This document shows positions 10,722-22,243 of a stretch of DNA of 64,000 bases, in pieces. The DNA is from Hyposmocoma kahamanoa (taxonomy: Eukaryota > Arthropoda > Insecta > Lepidoptera > Cosmopterigidae), in contig NW_020653855.1 of the NCBI RefSeq assembly GCF_003589595.1, positions 8,171,137 through 8,235,136 on the forward strand, given 5' to 3'. Position 1 is the first letter of the stretch. Each line of letters starts with the position of its first letter. A model generated the notes under the pieces. It made no database searches and was not told where the DNA came from. It saw nothing but the letters and a program-made list of their open reading frames with translations. Made by a program: the position numbers and the translations under genes.

Positions 10722-11085
10722 CATAATTTATCTTGAAGATACTCGTCCACGTCGTAATAACTTTTAGAAATGAATAATTTTTTCAATGCATTTATGAATT
10801 TGTTTGCATTTGATTCTGATTATAAATATTCTGGGAGTTTGTTATAGATTTTTATTGACATAGAATAAGGTCCGGAACTATGTATCTTCAATTTAGACAT
10901 TGCTTGTATTAAGTTATTTTTATTTCTCGGAACGTGATGTCGGGGGGCGTCTCCGACTTTATTATCAAAATTAGGGTTATTTTTTACGAATTTACACACT
11001 TCCAATATGTACATACCTGGCAATGGTAGTATATTAAGTTTTTTGAAGTACGGTTTACAGCTTTCTACTTGCTTTATATTTGCAA
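10722..11085 (-). mobile_element. CR1/Jockey-like LINE C-terminal fragment
   Basis: Minus-strand translation gives MYILEVCKFVKNNPNF, HHVPRNKNNL, IKIYNKLPEYL and then, after a break, LFISKSYYDVDEYLQDKL before a stop. This is the usual C-terminal end of lepidopteran CR1/Jockey-type ORF2 proteins. Stops and a frame break make it dead. Confidence 0.8.
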
Positions 11086-11224
11086 GAATCCGAATACATT
11101 TTTTCTACATTTAAATTTCTAAAGTTACTCAAAGAAACTATGGCTAAATTTACACTTACTCTACGAACTCGAAACTGGTGGGGCTGTGTAGAAAAAGTTA
11201 TGGTTAAGTATACTGTGATATACC

Positions 11225-11345
11225 TAGTGTTTTTTTTATGTTACCAAGTTATGCGACTGGCGGTAAGCGACTGTCCATAACAGTTGCAGTGCCACTCAGT
11301 GCTTTAAATCGCAAAGATCTGGTGGGCACTACAACTGCCTTAACA
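11225..11345 (-). repeat. Family C repeat fragment
   Basis: Contains CAGTGCCACTCAGTGCTTTA and AATCGCAAAGATCT, the core of a dispersed repeat whose sense strand ends in GGTATCATAAAAAA (A-rich tail). Confidence 0.75.
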
Positions 11346-11589
11346 TATTAATCGACATTTTAACATGTCGTCGGTCCAGATGAACAGGGTACATAGGGCG
11401 CACTATAAGTTTCCGGAAATGGCCACTTACATAAACAATATTTAAAAGCTAATTACAACATTTGAAAATGGAACTCTTTGGCTGTAGAATACAGTTTGTT
11501 TCATCTGACTGTCACTTGTTTTTACATTGTGGCGTCATTTTAGAAATTGGTTGTCTACATCACCATGGATTTAACTCAAAAAATAGGGT

Positions 11590-12165
11590 ATTTGTCCTCC
11601 TAGGAAGCAGGACTTCTACAGGCTAAAACCCCAGGGTGACCTTCTCGGATGCTCTAGTGGGAAGGATCTGGGATCGACTTTGCGCACCGGAGCCTCCCCA
11701 GCACTTAGGAGGAGCTACGTCCTCCCCCTCCTCTCCTCACGACGAAGCGGGCTACACCGCCCCGTCGTCCTCCTCGCTCCGATCGCCTGCAGCCGCGAAG
11801 GTACGCCGCCGCAGAGCAGGATCGGCCCTCTCCCGATCACCCTCGGCGACATCCTTCTGAAGTATCACCGCTTCACAGAAGGAGACCACTGCCTCATGGG
11901 CTCTTGATTCGCCAACATAGCCGCTACTATGCCTGTCGGAGAGAGATCTCGCCCGATCCGGGCCACCTGGATGTACCGCTCGGAGGCCCACAAGAAGTGC
12001 CCCACTTCTCCAGTGTGTGCTGGCCGAAATCTTGGTCCTTCCCACAGTGGTAGTACTGCGTCGCGTTCGATCATATTCAGATACTTACCGAAGTATACGT
12101 GCACGGTGAGTATCCGTGTCAGTCGGAGTGTGGTGACACACCGTACGTAAATGCTCTGCATTGCT
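11590..12165 (-). mobile_element. Second R1-clade LINE fragment, C-terminus, frameshifted
   Basis: Minus strand encodes VARIGRDLS...GIVAAMLANQE, then in another frame EAVVSFCEAVILQKDVAEG and RRRTFAAAGDRSEEDDGAV. It lines up with the end of the element at position 1 (VGQDLSLPSVVAAMLE, VASFCAEVMSQKEAAE). The zinc-knuckle part is damaged and the RT is gone. Confidence 0.8.
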
Positions 12166-12464
12166 TTTAAAATATGACATACTTAATTTTCAAATTATTA
12201 TAATTCGCATAAAACTGCAAAACACTCACCTCTTTCACCTGTAAATTTAAAATATAGAATTTGATATTTGTCAACGCAGAGGATGGCATGAAGGTTGAAC
12301 ACCGAGACTTGGGGCACTTTCAAATTAGACGGAGTGCAGAGGCGCCAGTAATAATTTTCATATATTATTTAGAAGCACAGTTGCAGTACCTTCCTGTCGT
12401 AATATGTGACGTGACCATTTTTGCAGTCCCAATTACTGCTAGGTGAACTAAAAATTACTGAAGC
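12166..12464. other. Short spacer, no gene recognised
   Basis: AT-rich, no assigned repeat. Confidence 0.5.
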
Positions 12465-12472
12465 GTTACAGG

Positions 12473-12700
12473 CATTGACTTACAATTATATGGACGTCGG
12501 GTCCGCGCTAAAAAGTGTCCGCACTTGTAAGGCGTTAAAATCGTATACAGAGCGTCAAACTCCGCTTTAGTCGTCATTTATTCGACTGACAGCGCGATAC
12601 TGCGATGACATTACAATTTAAATTTCGAATAAGTTGACTTGGGACATTTTTTTCGTGGTTTTTGTATTAGACCCGTCGTCCATTTATTTGTAAGTCAATG
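12473..12700 (+). mobile_element. MITE-A copy 2 (228 bp)
   Basis: Perfect 13-bp TIRs CATTGACTTACAA and TTGTAAGTCAATG, flanked by 8-bp duplications GTTACAGG at 12465-12472 and 12701-12708. Same length as copy 1. Confidence 0.95.
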
Positions 12701-12782
12701 GTTACAGGCATCTAATTTGAAGTCGCCGCCCTTGTAAACAAACTGTAATAGAATTTTGTGAAATAACGAATACTTTATAATT

Positions 12783-12888
12783 AACTGCCTCTGAGGCCGA
12801 ACGGTTACCATACTGGACTGCTACGTAGAGGTCCCGGGTTCGATTCCCGGACCGGGAGAAATATTTGTATGGCCTACATTTATTTATT
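12783..12888 (+). mobile_element. SINE-A copy, 3' end replaced
   Basis: AACTGCCTCTGAGGCCGAAC with B box GGTTCGATTCCCGG. After TATGGCCTACATTTATTT the sequence passes into a Penelope-like terminus. Confidence 0.87.
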
Positions 12889-13205
12889 TTTTCAAACAAA
12901 CCGACGTTTCGGGCCCTTTACAGGGCCCGAAAAAGACTGCTACTAATTAATATGTTTTAATTGTTCTAATTTCTATTATGAATTAATAATAAATTGAACT
13001 TAATAAAAAGTTCATTCAATAAAATAATTTGTAAAACTTAATGTAGCGTATGAAAAAATAGGGTGGATTGCATTAATATTAGACAACTGGTTGAAGACTG
13101 TACCACCTCAGTCAACCGTGACCATGGGACCTGTACAGGGCCCGAAACGTCGGTTTGTTTGAAAAAACAAATATACGCGATTTAAATCCGGAAAAATAGT
13201 TTCAT
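12889..13205 (+). mobile_element. Penelope-like element, internally deleted, inverted termini
   Basis: A short left arm (CAAACAAACCGACGTTTCGG) faces a longer right arm (about 13055-13205, ending GGAAAAATAGTTTCATTTCC) in inverted orientation. The interior matches the non-coding end of the copy at 33215-34012. The GIY-YIG ORF is lost. Confidence 0.75.
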
Positions 13206-13350
13206 TTCCTATACATGGAACTTGTCAACTTATGTGTCAGGGAGACGGGCGCAGTGACAGTGGCCTGTGCATCTTTGTGGCACTGCAACTGTTATGGACA
13301 GGCGTGTCGCTTACAACTTGTTCGTCTCTTGACTTGGTATTACTTACAAA
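13206..13350 (+). repeat. Family C repeat, sense orientation
   Basis: ACTTGTCAACTTATGTGTCA, GACGGGCGCAGTGACAGTG and CTTGTTCGTCTCTTGACTTG match the family consensus visible at 58540 and 61050. Confidence 0.75.
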
Positions 13351-13394
13351 AGAAAGTGGCATTCAGGTCACCCTGTGACATAAACTTGGTAAAT

Positions 13395-13500
13395 CACATT
13401 ACTGTTTGGCGGCAGAAATATATAAGGTGGCAGTACTTCCCCGGACGAACTCTTTCACTGGGAGTTCTACTGCTACTACCCTTTCCTTGGAACCCGTAAT
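13395..13500 (-). repeat. Family C repeat fragment, opposite orientation
   Basis: ACTGTTTGGCGGCAGAAATA and GGTGGCAGTACTTCCC, the other end of family C, facing the preceding fragment. Confidence 0.7.
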
Positions 13501-13745
13501 GAGTAAGATGAAGAAGATAAGTGGTCCGTGGTTCCACTCTACAACAAATCATTTATTGTGTACGCACGTCTATAAGGTCTTATTTAACATTGTTGTGTTA
13601 GTACGTATTGCCAATTTTACGGCATACAATTTACATAATTAAATTAATTTAACAGTATACTACATTTTAATTACAAAATGTCAAATCTTAATTTTAATTT
13701 TAATTCTTAATTATATTTATGTCATTATTTTGTGGTGGTTAACTA

Positions 13746-14190
13746 TTATTCTATGTTCTTGTCATTTAAGTAATCGCTGACTTTATAATACGCTTTCCCA
13801 GTCAATAAATTAAATAATCGCTTTTTAAAATTGGCATCGTCGTTAGTCTCAAGTATATAATTAGGCAGCTTATTGTATTGGCGCCATCGCACAAATATTA
13901 TCATGAAAGAGGGTAGTCTTACAGGCAACCAGTTTCAATTTATTGTGTCTTCGTGTACTTTCCACCTTGCTGAAGAGTGTGAGATTTCTCCGAACAAAAA
14001 GAACCGTTTCAAATATATATATGGAAGGAACTGTTAATAATCTCAGTTTATGAAATTGCGGTATACAGCTGTCCATACGGCACAACCCACAAATCGCCCG
14101 AATGCACCTTTTTTGTGCAATCAACACGTCCGTACTTCGTTTGGCATTACCCCAGAACATAATACCGTATCTTATGATTGAGGCTACATA
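13746..14190 (-). mobile_element. CR1/Jockey-like LINE C-terminal fragment
   Basis: Minus strand: MFWGNAKRSTDVLIAQKRCI, RAICGLCRMDSCIPQFHKLR, LLTVPSIYIFETVLFVRRN, then in another frame KLPNYILETN and LLTGKAYYKVSDYLNDKN before a stop. The order matches the end of lepidopteran LINE RT proteins. Two frames are needed, so it is a pseudogene. Confidence 0.85.
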
Positions 14191-14582
14191 TCTGTCTATA
14201 TTTCTATATTGTTTTGATAATTATTGAACAAAAGTCTTACTATAGGTTTTCGGATCATCAGCAGCATGCACACGCAGAGCAACAGCGCGAACGCTATCAA
14301 GTAAATCTTTATTCCTTGCATGCTGAAAAGATAAGTATATACAACAAAGAAAGGATTTTTAATAAAAAAAATTGATATCAAATTTGTGAAGTTACATGTC
14401 TATGCCAAGTTTTATTCAAATCGTTAAACAAAAACTTAGAGGTTCCCATTGACTTACAATTATATGGACGTCGGGTCCGCGCTAAAAAGTGTCCGAACTT
14501 ATACGGCGTTAAAATCGTATACAAAGCGTCATTCACGCTTTAGTCTTCGTTTGTTCGACTGACAGCGAAGCAAGCAAAATTA

Positions 14583-15546
14583 ATAATAATAATAATAAAG
14601 TTATAGAGTTTAAAATAAATATAATAATAATAATAATAAAGAACTTTATTTATCTACATTTACAAAACAATTTAGTCGTAAATAACATCACTTATAGATA
14701 CTGTGTAGATAAAAAAGGATAGAGTCTCAGCTTAAGCTGTTTTTCAGACCCTACCTTTTTGAAACTCGCTACATTTTAATCATAATATTTATCTGACGCG
14801 TCTCGAGTAGCTCCAAAAGATATCACAAAATAATAAATATATATATATATATATATATATACTTAGAATAATAACGCATAGAAACCTAGCCCGCACACGC
14901 CAAGTGAGGCAAATTAAAGCGCGTCCAAAGGGCCTACACGAGCGGGCGGGCCTTCAGTGTTCAAGGTCAACTTGCACCGCGAACAGATCAAGAATTTTAG
15001 CTAAAAATGACGAAATGTGCGGTAAATGTGTGTAAAAATACGTCAGACAAACATAAAATAGATACTAACATCATATTTCACAAGGAAGTAACGCGTTTCA
15101 ACTTGTATTTTTATATAAATATTCACTAAAACCGAAAAGTAACCTGCTACTAAAACTAGCCTACATGAATTTGATTTTTGCCTCACTTGTGACAGTTCGT
15201 TTGATATGAAACTATCATTCTATGCGTTATTATTCTAAGTATATATATATATACTCACTTAAAGTTATAATAAATCTATTGTCCTTATAGTACCTGAGGT
15301 AGATAAAATATTCCACCTAAAAATACTCAAATTTGGGGTTTAGGTAGAGATGAACAGCACCCACACGTAAAAATATAATTACAAACTACATCCAATTACT
15401 TTCTGATCTTTGCCTCGAAAGTAACCAAAGCTTGCACTTTCTTTTAAAAGTACAAGATGACTTTGAGTTTCGTACTGGAGGAGACAAATCATTCCAGCAC
15501 TTAGATGCAGCGAATTTGAAACTCCCGCGGTAAAGCGTTTAAATTA
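14583..15546. mobile_element. Insertion inside MITE-A copy 3
   Basis: Starts with (AAT)n, has a 3'-end-like AT-rich part, and contains a complete MITE-B. The repeated AAATTA at the two joints suggests a short target duplication. The carrier is not otherwise recognised. Confidence 0.6.
14862..15238 (+). mobile_element. MITE-B, complete copy carrying a THAP-domain fragment
   Basis: 20-bp perfect TIRs, CTTAGAATAATAACGCATAG at 14862 and its complement ending at 15238, set in a TA-rich repeat that hides the target duplication. Inside, an ATG at about 15007 opens MTKCAVNVCKN...NIIFHKE, which has the C-x4-C start and FHK block of THAP DNA-binding domains, and stops soon after. THAP domains occur in P-element-type transposases, so MITE-B is probably a deletion derivative of such an element. 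Confidence 0.75.
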
Positions 15547-15704
15547 GACAGTACTGCGATGACATTACAATTTAAATTCAACGTTTTAGCTTTTTCATAT
15601 TCCTTTACATGTCACTACGTTTAAATAGGTTGACTTGGGACATTTTTTTCGTGGTTTTTGTATTAGACCCGTCGTCCATTTATTTGTAAGTCAATGGAGG
15701 TTCC

Positions 15705-15838
15705 ATAAATTTTTTTCAAATTTGTTAAATGGAACCACCACTGGGGTTCTCTCTTTCCAACAAAAAAAGAATCATCGAAAACGGCTCACAAACTGTCGGA
15801 ATTAATCGCGTAGATAACAATTGAGAACTTCCCCCTGA
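15705..15838 (-). mobile_element. MITE-D fragment (copy 4)
   Basis: GGAACCACCACTGGGGTTCT and TTTCCAACAAAAAAAGAATC match the MITE-D middle. No right end. It lies next to MITE-A copy 3. Confidence 0.7.
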
Positions 15839-18454
15839 AAATAGTACCTAAGCATAATGTTGATAATTGATCTATTTTCCTTTTTATTTGACCTCTTTAT
15901 CACCTAATAAATTACGCACATCTGTATATGGTTATTTTGTAAAATACAAACAACCTCAGTATACCTAGTAATGACATCCCAAACAACAACTTTTGGTCCA
16001 TGACTTTTTACAAAACCTTATAAATTTGTTGTTACTATCTGACACTTTTTAGTAAGATCAAAAGTCTAAGTTTAAGTATAAACACATAATTTTAAATTAA
16101 AACAATAAACCTATAAACACACATTATTATTTGTAATCCGGTATGTAATAATTAATAATAATATTAATAATTATCTTTTCAAAATATAAATTTTCGCTCG
16201 TAATTAACGGACTTCCATGTCCTTTCTTCTTTTTGACAATCCTACCAACATTTTTGAGTGTCCCCATTTTGTTTTGTTTTTTATTGATTATACCCACGGA
16301 CTTGTATATTAAACTGGACCGCGCACTAAGTTAATAAAACGAGCCTAGTGAGAGGCTTCAAAGTAGTAATACGTCTCTTTCTAACAGTGGTGCTCATTCA
16401 TATTTCAGCCCGCCATATTGTTCTCAACTTTTTTAAATGTGGTCGCTTATGTATAACCAAAACTACTAATACTATTTCGTAATACAAATTAGTATACTTA
16501 TTTCATATGCTACTTCATAATAGAAGGTTTCATTGTAGATACATATTTTTTTGAGTTATTACAGTAAAAGTAAAAGTAAAAAAAAACTACTTTTATTCCA
16601 CCAAAATTTTAAAAAGTTAATAGACTAGACACTACCTAAGATGGTTTTATTTAGCGTTGGCAACATGTTAGACAAGGACAGACCACTACGATTCGCTCTG
16701 GAACTTTCGGAGGGAAAAGTGTCGTTTTTATTTTGACTTTCAATTATTTTGTGAAACTAGTTTAAAGTGGAATAGGATAGTGCTATTGTGCCTTAATCGA
16801 AGATTAAAACGCGAAATTATAGGAATCTCGAACTAAAATACCCGTATCGGCCTGTTTTAAGGAATCCCGAGTCAATCCAAACACGCCGCCTCAAATTGCC
16901 TATCCCCTTTGTGGCGGCCATATTTACAGAAACATAATTAAACTTCATGTTTAGGCTGATGGCTTTGCCAAAGCCTTAATAAATTTAAAAAAAAAACAGA
17001 CCACTACTTCGAGCTAGCTCACATGCCTCGGTTTTTTACTTTTACTTAAAATAAACCTTAACACAACCCAATAAGGTGTAAATTTGCAATATAGATACAT
17101 ATATCGAAGTGCGCGATCAAGTTTATGAAATATATAAATCCGTGGAAAATTGTTATTAAACTTAATTGGTTATATAGCTTTTGTTAACACAGCCTCCTTT
17201 CCGACGATCCCCTTTTGCATCGGACTGATATTTACGCTTTCGTTTGTTACTGCTTAGTGTTATCACCGCGAACATCGATCTATTTAAACATTTTTATATT
17301 TGTACATTCTGATGAATTATTCAAATTCAAGAAAATTTGTTTAAGATTATAGTAACATGCTTCTACGAGCTAGTTAGTGTTTTACAAATAACTCTGTATA
17401 AAACCTATTCACTGTCGCCTTGAGAATGTTCAAGTTACAACAGTGTTCAGGGAACAAGTTTGCAGGCAGGGAATTCCATAAATGTTCCAGATTGTGGAGT
17501 TAAAGCACGTTCTTTTTATCTTTGTTGGTAAAGGTAAAAAACTTACTTTACAGATTTGTCACCAAAACCAATGCAGGAAACTGCTATCCGCCGCAGAATT
17601 TATTTGAAACAGTACGTCGCTTTTATTGTTTTCAATTGAATTTTACTTTCATATGTTATTGTGCAATTCGTAATAATTTTTATGTTACAAGATTTCATAT
17701 CCATTTGCTCACCTATAGAGAGCACAAGTCAACATGGTGTTTGAGCAAAAATTATTAAGCATTTACACGAAATTGAACGTAATTATGCTGAAACTATCCA
17801 AAACACAGAGTTAAGTATTCCATAGAACAACATTATTATTTTATAATACCAATTGACTTAAACAAGTAAGACATCGAGCAGTGAATCTTTGCCTTTATGA
17901 GTCTTAAAATGTAGACTCCAGGACTCGAGTTTTTTTTTACAACACTAGATGAGGATGAGCGAGATATCCTCCAGCCGCTTAGGTTATTGGGAACTGGAGA
18001 GACGGAAAGTGAGCGGCCTTGCAGCTCCGCCAGCAAAGAGGAGATTTGGTAGATAACTTAGAGTCGTATTCTAAAACTCTACCCAATGCTCAAGTCAGGA
18101 TTTGAATATGGTTTATAGCACTCGAACTCATACTCAAGTCCCTTCAATTAGGGTCGTATTTGTGGAAAATGTTAGTTGTGCAATGCGCAACGGTCAGTGA
18201 GCATGCCTACAGCTCCGATATCTATTTGGAAAATAGGGAGGGCACTGTACGTGCACTCGGGGCGGCTCACCTGAGACACTAGCCTTCTGAGACCTGGATG
18301 AAGTACGTGCAAACAGGCTGAACTGGGTAGGTCCCTGTGTGGGATACGGGCGCCGTTCTTTTATGTAGGTACTGCTGTGGCAGCATTCAGAATGTAGGTA
18401 CCTATATCTGACGCTAGCGAAGTACTTCAAATTTTTTTTACAGAGTCTAAACAT
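15839..18454. other. Long AT-rich region without recognised gene
   Basis: No exon with coding character on either strand. Short frames (for example 17522-17758 and 17836-18036) show no domain. Some stretches (16370-17050) look like old diverged repeat, but I cannot place them in a family. Confidence 0.5.
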
Positions 18455-18710
18455 ACACTTTAGGGCTGAGATCCCTGTACCAGTAGGAAAAAGAGCTGAT
18501 GATCTTTGAACAGCTGCACAGATGTTCATCAAATATCTCGATTAAAATAACCTTCAAACAGCTTTGAGAACAGCCCATTCGTTTGGGAGCCTACGACGCC
18601 ACAAACTGACATACAGATGCCCAGTAAAAAGACTTGCAAACTTATATCTCTCATCTTTTTGCGTCGCGGTTTATAAATATTGGTGCACGCCCACGGCTGA
18701 GAATAGAACT
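18455..18710 (-). repeat. Family E repeat, copy 1
   Basis: Shares AGAGCTGATGATCTTT, GCACAGATGTTCATCAAA, ATTCGTTTGGGAGC and CTTTTTGCGTCGCGGTTTAT with 34650-34895. It is a familiar lepidopteran dispersed repeat ending in a GCGTCGNGGTTTA word. Not coding. Confidence 0.75.
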
Positions 18711-19136
18711 CATTGCAGGCTAGATTTCTTCCAAATTAAGAATCTATTTATAATTTTTGTACGTATCGACTGGACTATTTCTAGATGATTCTAGGCTTAT
18801 TAGATGAAGAAAAGAATTGTTTGCGTCATTTATATAGCATCTGGTTAGAAGTTGTACAAATTGGATGACGTCGATTCTGGCACCAAAATTAAATGTATCT
18901 GAGATGGAATTTCTTGCAACGTTGCGGAGTGTGAAATATTATAAAATTGTATTAAAAAATGCAATCTTTATAAAATTGAGATACCGGTTGCCAGTTCACA
19001 GTCGATATACAACATAGCGACACATCCGAAGAACAGTGTCCATTGTAGATTTTATGTACGAGAATAATTTCGTCATTCAAACTAAGGCCTATGTAAAGGT
19101 GTTTTGACAATTTACATATCTTATTTGTTTTCGATA
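18711..19136. other. Spacer, no gene recognised
   Basis: Diverged AT-rich sequence, nothing assigned. Confidence 0.5.
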
Positions 19137-19590
19137 ATCTCAGTACAGAGTACTAAAAAACCGACCTCAAAAGTACGTGGAATTACGTCTATATGCTAAG
19201 TTTCATTGAACTGTATAGGACTTGATACTGGAGATAATAAAAATAGGTTCTCACTACGGCACTACCCAAAGTATATCGAGAGAAAAACGCCTTGAATTGG
19301 AGAAATAGCAAAATCAACTAAATGATTGCTAAAAGTAATTGCTCCTAAATTTAAGTTAGGCGCTATTTATAAAAATTAATCTTCATGCGTGAACAGCCAC
19401 CCTTTGAGGTGGATGATTTTCTTCAAAATGAAATGGGACCACTATGGAAGTACCCCCTTTCCAACAAAAAAAGAATCATGAAAATCGGTTCACAAATACC
19501 GGAGTTATCTCGTAACATACATACAAAAAAAAAATAAAAAAAAAGAACATACAGTCGAATTGAGAACCTCCTCCTTTTTTGAAGTCGGTT
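19137..19590 (-). mobile_element. MITE-D copy 5, near full length
   Basis: CTCAGTACAGAGTACTAAAA then ACCGACCTCAAAAGTACG at the left, CCTCCTCCTTTTTTGAAGTC then GGTT at the right. Confidence 0.88.
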
Positions 19591-19639
19591 AAAAATATAA
19601 AAACGAACAACAGTCGATCTGACATTCACAGCGATTTAA

Positions 19640-20230
19640 AACGAACGAAATGTATGTCCTGAGAACAAGTAGTCTTGCACATAGATCTTTGTTCTACATT
19701 CTTACACCAGCCTCGCAGTACATTTATGAATATGTAATTTATGTTAAGAGGAATAGTAATTTGTTTATGAAAAATTCTGTCAGACATAACATTAATACGA
19801 GGAATAAAAATAAACTAGCTGTTCTTGATAGTCGTCTTCACAAAGTCAAAAAATCATTCAAGGGGCAATGTATACGCTTCTACAACAAGATTCCGGTTGA
19901 TATACAAAATTTGCCTTTCACGAGGTTTAAAACTATAGTGAAACAAAAACTTTACAATTACTGCGTATTTAGATGACAAAATCCGTGGTAGTAACCCGTT
20001 TAGCTCATGGAGGTAGTCTCGACCTCTGATGTTTGAAAGCAAAAAAATATTGTAAATGTTGAATGAGTACAAATGTTATTTACAAAGAGCAACCCCTAGA
20101 GTTTCTTGCGCATTATTCTCATGGGAATCTGTCTTACGAATGAGCAGTAGAGTTTAACCATTGTGACGGTTTCAAGTGTAATAATGCTTACCTATGAAAT
20201 AAAGATTATTTTGAATTTGAATTAGATACA
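19640..20230 (+). mobile_element. CR1-like LINE 3' end
   Basis: Plus strand encodes LTPASQYIYEYVIYVKRNSN, then [40 protein letters not shown] and KQKLYNYCVFR before a stop near 19976. The 3' UTR ends with AAATAAAGATTATTTTGAAT and a TTTGAAT-type tail, as in CR1-group elements. 5' truncated. Related copies are at 25690 and 59070. Confidence 0.85.
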
Positions 20231-20468
20231 AGCCAAAATCTTCCGCGGAATTCTCACGCGTACATGCGCAAATTATACAAAAAGAAATTGTAAATGATTT
20301 TTAACCTTTCTACCATTTAGTCGCAAGCATTTTTATGACTAAAAGTAAAAGGTAATTTTTCAGGACAATGAAACTTTATTAGCGTTTTTCTGTGTTAGGC
20401 AAATTACCAGCGTTTACCGAATTAGACTAACTTAAAGCTAAATCAAAATCAAGACCGTACTAACTTAT

Positions 20469-20865
20469 AATCTCAGTATTGAGTACTAAAAAAACCGACC
20501 TCAAAAGTACGTGGAATTACGTCTATTTGCTAAGTTTTATTGAAATATCCCCTAGTTCGCCACTATACAGGACTTGACACTGGAGATAATAAAAATCGGT
20601 TCTCACTACTCAAAGTATATTGAGAGAAAAACGCCTTGAATTGGAGAAATAGCAAATCAATCATTAAAATAATTGCTCCTAAATTAAAGTTAGGCTCTAT
20701 TTATAAAAAAACATCTTCATGCGTGAACAGCCACCCTTAAAGATGGAAGTACCCCCTTTCCAACAAAAAAAGAATAATGAAAATCGGTTCACAAATACCG
20801 GAGTTATCGCGTAACATACTTACAAAAAAATAGGAACGAGGTTCTCTCCTTTTTCGAAGTCGGTT
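20469..20865 (-). mobile_element. MITE-D copy 6
   Basis: Same ends and order as copy 5, with a deletion in the middle. Confidence 0.87.
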
Positions 20866-20908
20866 AAAAATGTGTCATAAGTGACTTTGATCATCCTTTC
20901 CCTGGTCT

Positions 20909-20963
20909 CTTCAAGCTCGGGAATCGAACCCGGGACCTCTGCGTGGCAGTCCAGCATGGTAAC
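20909..20963 (-). mobile_element. SINE-A, left part, split by a hAT-like element
   Basis: CGGGAATCGAACCCGGGACC (B box, minus strand) up to CAGCATGGTAAC. The A-box side lies beyond the insertion (from 21818), so the SINE was in place before the hAT-like element. Confidence 0.85.
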
Positions 20964-21817
20964 TAGAGGTGGGTGATAAATAAAGTCACGATGAAAAAAT
21001 CACGATGATCCGCCCCCAAACAATATCACCGTGACCCGTTACGAAGGAACGACGTTCCAAAATCACATAGGTGTTCCTCCGTTCCAATAGCTATCCCCGT
21101 CACTCACATCACGACATACGTATTTGATACAATGCGCGATCTCCGTTCCGTGGTGACTGAGCGCGCCACCTCGTTGTAGTTCTCTTCAAATCGGGCCATT
21201 TCGGCGATGGGAGTGAATGAAATAGGATGACTTTCTTTGCTCACTCACAAGGGTCGTAGGTGCTTGTTACTACTAGAAAGGGCGGATGAAAAAAATCTGC
21301 AGCAGTTATTATAAACCTGTTTATGAACAAAGTAAAATATTTTTGTATATTTGTTTTATTATAGGAAGAGTTGGTATTTTATATTTATGTATAATCTACT
21401 TTGTGTATTCTACTAGAAATATAATTACATTACACTTTATTGCTATTTTTAACAATCTTTGGATTGTTACTTATATTGTAACAATCCAAAGATGATTGTT
21501 ACTTATTTAATGCGAATCTTTGGATTCGCATTAAATAAGTAACAAACAAAATTACATTAAATACAAAATCAACTTTTTGAATGGAATTAAAACTTATTAC
21601 AAAGGGAGTAAAAACTTAAATCATTATATAGAAAACGGCTATAAGTATTAGAAAGAAGCCGCTGGCTAAAACCATATATCGTGATGTAAGTTATAGGCAT
21701 GACAAGGTCACGGAAGTAACAGTCGTGACAAAATCACGATGATTTATCACTGTGATTTTTTTTGGAACCGGAACGACAGTCACGGCGATAGAAATGTAAC
21801 GCTATTCCCCATGTCTA
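20964..21817 (+). mobile_element. hAT-like non-autonomous element, 854 bp
   Basis: Left end TAGAGGTGGGTGATAAAT, right end reading TAGACATGGGGAATAGCG on the other strand. Exact 8-bp duplications ATGGTAAC at 20956-20963 and 21818-21825 are part of the interrupted SINE-A. Subterminal repeats (TCACGATGA, GTCACGG) occur at both sides. No transposase frame. It contains the strong hairpins at 21450-21543. Confidence 0.87.
21498..21543. repeat. Perfect 21-bp hairpin within the hAT-like element
   Basis: GTTACTTATTTAATGCGAAT plus C, loop TTTG, then the exact complement, extendable by two more base pairs. It lies next to a second palindrome built on AATCTTTGGATT (21450-21496). Confidence 0.9.
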
Positions 21818-21954
21818 ATGGTAACCGTTCAGCATTATAACTAACATTATAAAATAAAACCACGAAAACGTTATAAAAAATATATTTATTAATGTATTTT
21901 GTAACCATTTTTTGTATATACAATATTGTGAAATTAATTTAATTTTTCCGGATT

Positions 21955-22024
21955 TAAATCGCGCGTATTTCTTTTTTCAAACAAACCAACGTTTTGGGCT
22001 TTTTACAGTTTTAATAATCGCGGC
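21955..22024 (-). mobile_element. Penelope-like terminal arm, fragment
   Basis: CCGGATTTAAATCGCG and TTTCAAACAAACCAACGTTT match the left arm of the copy at 33215. Cut at 22024 by LTR-like sequence. Confidence 0.7.
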
Positions 22025-22243
22025 TGTTGCGAACCGGTCCTATACGCGCTCGAACCGAGACGTGCGGGCAACACGGCCTAGCATGACGTCACAGAGCGGC
22101 ACTCACCTTATCGACAGCCACAGGCGACGGTCGACCTTACTATCATTTTGTGTTGCTTGCAATCTGTATGATTGAGACGGCGAATTTACCAGTTCTATTG
22201 TTAATACAGTCCACTTTTATTTCACGTCTCTTAGGACCTAACA
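22025..22243 (+). mobile_element. Candidate solo LTR, BEL/Pao-like
   Basis: TG...CA boundaries (TGTTGCGAACCGG to GACCTAACA) followed directly by TTGGTCCTTCGAGCCGGAT, a post-LTR string that I associate with insect BEL/Pao elements. GC-rich against its surroundings. No second LTR or pol gene seen. Confidence 0.45.

Larger units (their letters stand above)
14447..15696 (+). mobile_element. MITE-A copy 3 (long class), split by a nested insertion
   Basis: Perfect 13-bp TIRs with 8-bp duplications GAGGTTCC at 14439-14446 and 15697-15704. The element is interrupted at about 14583 by some 960 bp bounded by AAATTA on both sides (AAATTA again at 15541-15546). The nested block includes MITE-B (14862-15238). 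Confidence 0.92.

Noticed and set aside
18194..18532. A 112-codon minus-strand frame
   Set aside because: Partly overlaps family E and has no recognisable domain or splice context.
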